Source of the DNA: SKW197 sp049970095
GTDB taxonomy: Archaea > Thermoplasmatota > Thermoplasmata > Lutacidiplasmatales > SKW197
Direction of reading: 5' to 3'
Length of the DNA stretch: 19,019 nt
Assembly: GCA_049970095.1 (NCBI GenBank)
Contig: JBMFNP010000033.1
Coordinates: 1-19,019, forward strand
Position numbers and translations under genes: made by a program. Positions 15,436 through 19,019 of this stretch are shown here, piece after piece; positions within the stretch are counted from its first letter, which is position 1, and the number at the start of each line of letters is the position of its first letter. The notes beneath the pieces were generated by a model. It was not told the DNA's origin and ran no database searches. It worked only from the letters and a program-made list of their open reading frames with translations.

Positions 15436-16583
15436 AAGTTTCTGGCATATGAGAGCAGAAAGCATTGCATACCAGCCACCCCATACTCTTTTTCCATGGA
15501 GAGTGTGATATATCTGTCCTCCATATTCACTGTGGGTTTTGAACCGAAATAACTGTAAACAAAGAAAAAGTAATAGTACTTCAGCTCATCACCATTGCCA
15601 GTGCTTACCCAGTCTGTGAATCGCATTGCATCTCTGGTGAGAAACATGTTGTTTGCAGTATCTATGTTTACATATATCCCGGTACCGTTTTTGTAAGGAA
15701 TATAGGTTCTTACCCAGGCATGTGGTCCCCATTTCCCCTCTATCTGCGAATAAAGGGCTCCGAGTTCAAGCCAGGCAGGTACACCCACAGCCCTTGCAAG
15801 CGAACAGAACAGAATACTCTGGTCATCACAATCTCCGACACCTGAGTGAAGGGTTGTCAGCGGATCATTTGGTTCTCCTGCTGGCCCTTGCACATACCTG
15901 ATATTTCTTTGAATGTATCTGTAGATTGCATCCAGCTTTTCATAAACTGTGGTGCATCCATCTGTGAGATTTTTTGCAAGATGCTGTATTTCAGTATCAT
16001 CAGGTGTGATTTTCCACTCTCTTCCAAGATATCTACTTTTTATTTCTGCAGGAATCTGGTCTTCATTACCGGAATCAGAGGCACTCATACTCCATTTCAT
16101 TTCCTTTGTGTTTACTGTGAATGTGAGGCTGGCTTTTCCACCAGTTGTGCTTACACCTTCCCATAGAAACCATACAGTTCCATTAATGCTCACTTGAGAA
16201 TGTGCATCTGTGGAAAGGGAACGCACCGTCTGGCCCATGCCAGAAACAATTTTCGGAAGATGAATTTCATATGTAAGTGGCTTGGAACTTACAAACTCAA
16301 TTTCCCTTTTAACCGTGAATGTGGCAGAGGAAGGCGTCCCAGACATTATGTGGAGGAGAAAGGAGCCAAGGGGAGTGTACAAAAGAAGGAAAATAATAAT
16401 AAAAATTGCAATAATTCCAATTACTCCTCCAACCCATGCTCTCCTCCTTCTCTTTGGTTGCGCGACAAGCACCTGGGGCACAGGTTGCTGGGGCACAGTG
16501 CTCCACATGGCACCGCATCCAGGACATTGCATTCCATGCTCAGTATCAAACACATTTCCGCAGTATGGACATCTAATCTCCAT
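15405..16583 (-). CDS. Membrane protein: zinc ribbon, one TM segment, extracellular transglutaminase-like domain
   Basis: This 392-residue protein starts with a zinc ribbon, C5-x2-C8 and C20-x2-C23 (CPYCG, CPGCG), then a P/Q linker and KRRRR (44-48), then one TM helix at about 50-70. The basic residues before the helix put the N-terminus inside. The outer part ends in a transglutaminase-like domain with a complete cysteine-protease-type triad: C252 in GVGDCDDQS, H288 in GPHAWV and D308 in NIDTANN. YRYIQRNIRYV is the usual helix before the Cys loop. Such domains act as proteases, amidases or crosslinking enzymes; the substrate is unknown. The ATG overlaps the end of the PrsW-like gene by 11 bases and is served by GGAGAGG, so the two are translated together. 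The last 31 bases are antisense to the GH57 gene. Confidence 0.86.
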   Translation of the reverse strand: MEIRCPYCGNVFDTEHGMQCPGCGAMWSTVPQQPVPQVLVAQPKRRRRAWVGGVIGIIAIFIIIFLLLYTPLGSFLLHIMSGTPSSATFTVKREIEFVSSKPLTYEIHLPKIVSGMGQTVRSLSTDAHSQVSINGTVWFLWEGVSTTGGKASLTFTVNTKEMKWSMSASDSGNEDQIPAEIKSRYLGREWKITPDDTEIQHLAKNLTDGCTTVYEKLDAIYRYIQRNIRYVQGPAGEPNDPLTTLHSGVGDCDDQSILFCSLARAVGVPAWLELGALYSQIEGKWGPHAWVRTYIPYKNGTGIYVNIDTANNMFLTRDAMRFTDWVSTGNGDELKYYYFFFVYSYFGSKPTVNMEDRYITLSMEKEYGVAGMQCFLLSYARNFYFHFFLKIP

Positions 16584-17313
16584 GTTTTCCTCTCCATTCC
16601 TTTTTTATTTTTTCCGGGATTGCACTGGGAATAACTTTCCTTTCAATGAGATAAACAGCAAATATTGAGTAGAGAAATGCAAAAAACAGGAAGAGGTACA
16701 TTATGTTCGGGATTGCGCGGAAAAATGGAAACATCAGCAGGTTGTTGATTGCACTGAAGAGCACTGCTCGGAGAAGGTGTGCCCAGATGCTTTGCACATA
16801 GACACCATAGGCAATTAGAGAGCCAGTAAATGCATTTATGAATATGAAATTCATGGCTGCAAGCAGAAGAATGCCTATGTATGCAGGGCTGGCGGCAATG
16901 TCTGTATTTGAGAGCGCAAAGATGGCAAAGGAAATAAATGTCATGAGCCCTATACTTATTCCAAGGGATATGCCATAGAAGACAGTATCAAATTTCCTTC
17001 TGAAAAATTTAGTATTGAGAATTATAAGTTTAAGAAGTTCTTCAAAAAATGGGAAGCAAAGGAGCATAATTATTACTAATTCTACCCACTCAGATGTTGT
17101 GATCACTTCATAGAACACATACCTTCCAATTGCCGCAACTATGCCAGCAAAAAGCCCAATTATGAAGCCCATGCCCACCCTGCTAAAATCAAAGAGAGCA
17201 TATTCTACATACGGCTGCTCATATTTTTTGAGCAGGTTGTAAAGCAACACAATTGCTGGAATTATTCCAATTATACTGGCTATGCTGAAATCCAAATCCA
17301 TTGCTTTACCCAT
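16573..17313 (-). CDS. PrsW-like intramembrane protease (putative)
   Basis: This 246-residue protein has about seven hydrophobic segments and the hallmark EExxK of PrsW glutamic-type intramembrane proteases: E91, E92 and K95 in FPFFEELLKLI. It is followed by KFDTVFYGISLGISIGL (107-123), matching the FD...YG...G motif. The third motif, normally starting with His, appears as NAFTGSLIAYG from N160, so the usual His is replaced. This leaves activity uncertain. PrsW in Bacillus cuts an anti-sigma factor in the membrane. Here the downstream, overlapping gene makes a single-pass protein with a cytosolic zinc ribbon, an obvious candidate substrate. The ATG at 17313 is used; the ATG at 17301 is possible, since TTTAATACA lies about 28 bases before it. 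Confidence 0.72.
   Translation of the reverse strand: MGKAMDLDFSIASIIGIIPAIVLLYNLLKKYEQPYVEYALFDFSRVGMGFIIGLFAGIVAAIGRYVFYEVITTSEWVELVIIMLLCFPFFEELLKLIILNTKFFRRKFDTVFYGISLGISIGLMTFISFAIFALSNTDIAASPAYIGILLLAAMNFIFINAFTGSLIAYGVYVQSIWAHLLRAVLFSAINNLLMFPFFRAIPNIMYLFLFFAFLYSIFAVYLIERKVIPSAIPEKIKKEWRGKHGD
16589..16595 (-). promoter_or_regulatory. Ribosome binding site for the transglutaminase-like gene
   Basis: On the minus strand GGAGAGG sits five bases before the ATG at 16583, within the last codons of the PrsW-like gene. It confirms the start and shows coupled translation. Confidence 0.7.
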
Positions 17314-17360
17314 GGAATAGATGTATTAAATGGTTATTGAGATTGTTATTTGGAAACGCC

Positions 17361-18008
17361 TTATTCTTTTGCTATGAAAAAGCCGATAGAAACTATGGAG
17401 ACTGGGGTAAGCGCTGCAGTCAGGGGAATCATCTTTATACCAGTAAACAGAAAGAAAGCATCAAGGAAAAAGTACAGAAAGATTGTGAATACCCCTATTT
17501 CAAGATATCTCAATTTTTTCCGATATCTTTTTTTACCTCTTGTGGCAATTCTTGCGATGATGAGATTGTACAAATTCACTGCAGCCGCAATTCCGCCAAA
17601 AACTACAAAGATTGCGAAAAACTGTGGATTGAACTCTGGCAGCATTATTCCTCCATATTCAACTGTACCCTTTATACCAAGGATGCCGCCTGTGGTGGAA
17701 AGAAGGAATATGAGAATAAAGAGTCCGTCCGCCTCTTGAATGCTCCTAATTCTCTGAGTTGTAAAATAAAGCGTTGAAATCATTGCGGAACCAAGGAAGA
17801 AAACGCCAATTCTCCACAAGAACGGGTCCTCTGTGGGGTATGCCATCCCTGCCCCAATTGCCAAAGCATGAAAAGAAAGAGACAGAACCACAACTATTAG
17901 GAGAAATTGCTTTACCACAGCCACTTTTTTCATCAGAAGAAGATATACAAGATAGGTTATGCCATAAATACCTGTGAGGGCAGGCAGAAGCGCCACATAA
18001 ACTACCAT
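17361..18008 (-). CDS. Seven-TM membrane protein of unknown function
   Basis: I do not recognise a family. The 215-residue protein shows seven hydrophobic segments at about 2-25, 33-55, 64-85, 95-115, 126-153, 168-191 and 193-215, with only short loops and almost no soluble domain. The loop between segments five and six, ARIATRGKKRYRKKLRYLE, is strongly basic and should be cytosolic. This layout recalls the stand-alone 7TM sensor regions found before histidine kinases, but no Schiff-base lysine argues clearly for a rhodopsin and no catalytic motif is seen. It is the first gene of the cluster, has its own strong TATA box, and ends 47 bases before the PrsW-like gene, so it is likely cotranscribed with it. 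Confidence 0.7.
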   Translation of the reverse strand: MVVYVALLPALTGIYGITYLVYLLLMKKVAVVKQFLLIVVVLSLSFHALAIGAGMAYPTEDPFLWRIGVFFLGSAMISTLYFTTQRIRSIQEADGLFILIFLLSTTGGILGIKGTVEYGGIMLPEFNPQFFAIFVVFGGIAAAVNLYNLIIARIATRGKKRYRKKLRYLEIGVFTIFLYFFLDAFFLFTGIKMIPLTAALTPVSIVSIGFFIAKE

Positions 18009-18028
18009 TACTGTACTTTATCTCGTGA

Positions 18029-18040
18029 GAATATATAAGG
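18029..18040 (-). promoter_or_regulatory. TATA box for the 7TM-PrsW-transglutaminase cluster
   Basis: On the minus strand CCTTATATATTC is centred about 26 bases before the ATG at 18008, with no Shine-Dalgarno between. It predicts a leaderless transcript and is likely the promoter of the whole three-gene cluster. Confidence 0.75.
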
Positions 18041-18215
18041 GTTTAGATTGGCAGTTTGAGGAGCTTGCAAGCCTCACCATTACTATCTGCTATGCTCTCG
18101 GTTTCCCGGCTGAGATTATTAGATAACTCTCATCAACCAAAGCTGGGGTTACCCCTTTTTCCTTAGAGATTTTTTAAACTTTGACAGGAGTTTTCTACTT
18201 CTCTTGGGGATATTT
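18041..18215. other. Intergenic stretch with short palindromes, no gene seen
   Basis: Between the cluster promoter and the methyltransferase gene I see no gene or tRNA. It holds GCTTGCAAGC near 18065, a perfect 10-base palindrome inside the bulged inverted repeat GAGG...CCTC, and GGGGTTACCCC followed by TTTTT at 18145-18160, which looks like a small plus-strand terminator but has no plus-strand gene before it. The base composition falls sharply from here into the AT-rich genes on the right. Confidence 0.4.
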
Positions 18216-18896
18216 TCATTTTCTCACCACTTCGCACCATATTTCTTGATAAAAAGTTTTCTTATGGAAAAATAGTTGACCTATTTTTGGACATAACAGT
18301 AATGTTACCAAATGTTTACCTAATAATCTAATTGATACAATACTTAAACTTCCTAATTCTTTGTAAATTGTTATTTTTCCACCAGCTAAATCTACTAACT
18401 TATAGATTTCGTCTTTTGAAAAGCCGCAATGCTTATGTGTTTTATCAAGCTGGTGATATTCCAATATACCATACTTCTTCCACATTTCCTCATTTCTTTT
18501 CGGCACATTAACAAGAACATTTTCTCTGGCAGCATTGATTGCTTTTCTTAATAATGTTATTGGGTCATCAACATGCTCCAAAATATTATAGAGTAAAACT
18601 GTATCAACACTTGGAAATTCTACTTTTAGAGCATCTCCTATGATAAGCTCTACACCTTTCGGATATTCGTAACCTTCATATTTTTGAATATCAATTCCAT
18701 AATACTTTCCTTTCCAACCTTTTTCTTTCAAATAACTGTAAAGCTGACAAGTAGCACATCCTACATCAAGGATGTCCCCTCTTTGATGTTGAAGTGTTAA
18801 ATCTGCATAGGCAGGAATATCTTGCCATTTTTTCCATCCAAAGTTAAAATCTGTTTTTACAATTTCTTGCCAGTTTTTTCCTTTCTTATTTTCCAT
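18216..18896 (-). CDS. Class I SAM-dependent methyltransferase
   Basis: This 226-residue Rossmann-fold methyltransferase shows motif I as ILDVGCATC (42-50, with A-T-C where G-T-G is common), the acidic end of strand 2 in YYGIDIQ (about 65-71), GDAL at 87-90, and NILEHVDDP at about 104-112, typical of methyltransferases next to glycosyltransferases. The frame has an earlier ATG at 18911, but AGGAGGT at 18902-18908 serves the ATG at 18896. Its first 11 bases overlap the end of the glycosyltransferase gene. The likely role is methylating a sugar or lipid-linked intermediate in a surface glycan pathway; the substrate is unknown. Its DNA is clearly more AT-rich than the rest of the window. Confidence 0.83.
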   Translation of the reverse strand: MENKKGKNWQEIVKTDFNFGWKKWQDIPAYADLTLQHQRGDILDVGCATCQLYSYLKEKGWKGKYYGIDIQKYEGYEYPKGVELIIGDALKVEFPSVDTVLLYNILEHVDDPITLLRKAINAARENVLVNVPKRNEEMWKKYGILEYHQLDKTHKHCGFSKDEIYKLVDLAGGKITIYKELGSLSIVSIRLLGKHLVTLLLCPKIGQLFFHKKTFYQEIWCEVVRK

Positions 18897-19019
18897 AATA
18901 TACCTCCTCATAAACTTTCCATGTTTCTTCTGCGGTTTTTCTCCAGCTAAATAATTTAGCTCTTTTCAAACCCTTTTTAGATAGTTCCTTTCTCAAGCTT
19001 TCATCCGTTAATACCTCAT
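18886..19019 (-). CDS. Glycosyltransferase family 4 (GT1-type fold), C-terminal end (partial)
   Basis: The last 43 residues of a gene that enters from the right edge are visible, too few for an ORF of usual length. They read EVLTDESLRKELSKKG, then KRAKLFSWRKTAEETWKV and end YYGK. This is the classic tail of GT4-family, GT-B fold glycosyltransferases (LRxxLxxxGLxRAxxFSWxxxAxxTxxVY). The TAA at 18886-18888 lies inside the methyltransferase gene, an 11-base overlap that shows a shared operon for glycan assembly. The donor and acceptor lie outside what can be seen. Confidence 0.82.
   Translation of the reverse strand, partial: EVLTDESLRKELSKKGLKRAKLFSWRKTAEETWKVYEEVYYGK
18902..18908 (-). promoter_or_regulatory. 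Ribosome binding site for the methyltransferase
   Basis: AGGAGGT on the minus strand, five bases before the ATG at 18896, is a near-perfect Shine-Dalgarno. It overlaps the codons after the alternative ATG at 18911, which makes that longer start unlikely. Confidence 0.75.

Noticed and set aside
17361..18008. Microbial rhodopsin for the seven-TM protein
   Set aside because: The seventh segment has no lysine at a retinal-binding position, and the third segment lacks the usual Asp/Arg pattern.
18145..18160. GGGGTTACCCC plus T5 as a plus-strand terminator
   Set aside because: There is no plus-strand gene upstream within the window's right part, so a terminator role has no client; kept only as a note in the intergenic entry.

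Overview
The window is archaeal. It carries PurS split from PurL, a family-B DNA polymerase with archaeal/eukaryotic-type motifs, several RecA/KaiC-like ATPases, a GPT-type dolichyl-phosphate GlcNAc-1-P transferase, and promoters of the archaeal type: TATA boxes about 25 bases before an ATG that then has no Shine-Dalgarno. Internal operon genes instead have GGTGA/GGAGG-type ribosome sites. A euryarchaeal lineage, perhaps related to Thermoplasmatota, fits, but I cannot place it more exactly from sequence alone. I see no rRNA, tRNA, CRISPR array, transposase or phage gene.

Layout. 1-190: C-terminal end of a surface protein with a NosD-like tail and a membrane anchor. 351-2935: purS and purL, two of the three subunits of FGAM synthase; purQ is not in the window. 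2992-5710: two tandem single-domain KaiC-like ATPases that share a helical module but end in different tails, one lysine-rich and one a zinc ribbon. 5711-5858: a compact GC-rich stretch with four hairpins. 5896-6825: the GPT-type enzyme that would start lipid-linked glycan synthesis. 6913-8884: a winged-helix protein overlapping a two-domain GvpD/KaiC-like ATPase. 8885-9523 (minus): a DUF835-like protein whose stop codon abuts that of the ATPase. 9571-11979 (minus): DNA polymerase B. 12115-15435: a large secreted, membrane-anchored GH57-type glycoside hydrolase. 15405-18008 (minus): a three-gene membrane cluster of a seven-TM protein, a PrsW-like intramembrane protease and a zinc-ribbon/TM/transglutaminase-like protein. 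18216-19019 (minus): an AT-rich pair, a SAM methyltransferase and the end of a GT4 glycosyltransferase.

Two stretches look like more than housekeeping. The first is the RecA/KaiC region (2992-9523), with three such ATPases, one coupled to a winged-helix protein, and a DUF835 protein close by; it resembles an archaeal signalling locus of unknown input and output. The second is the 7TM-PrsW-zinc ribbon/transglutaminase cluster, where an intramembrane protease overlaps the gene for a single-pass protein with a cytosolic metal-binding head, the arrangement expected if the protease clips its neighbour. Both are inferences from sequence and context. The remaining genes (purine synthesis, replication, N-glycosylation start, surface glycan breakdown) are recognisable families with intact key motifs.
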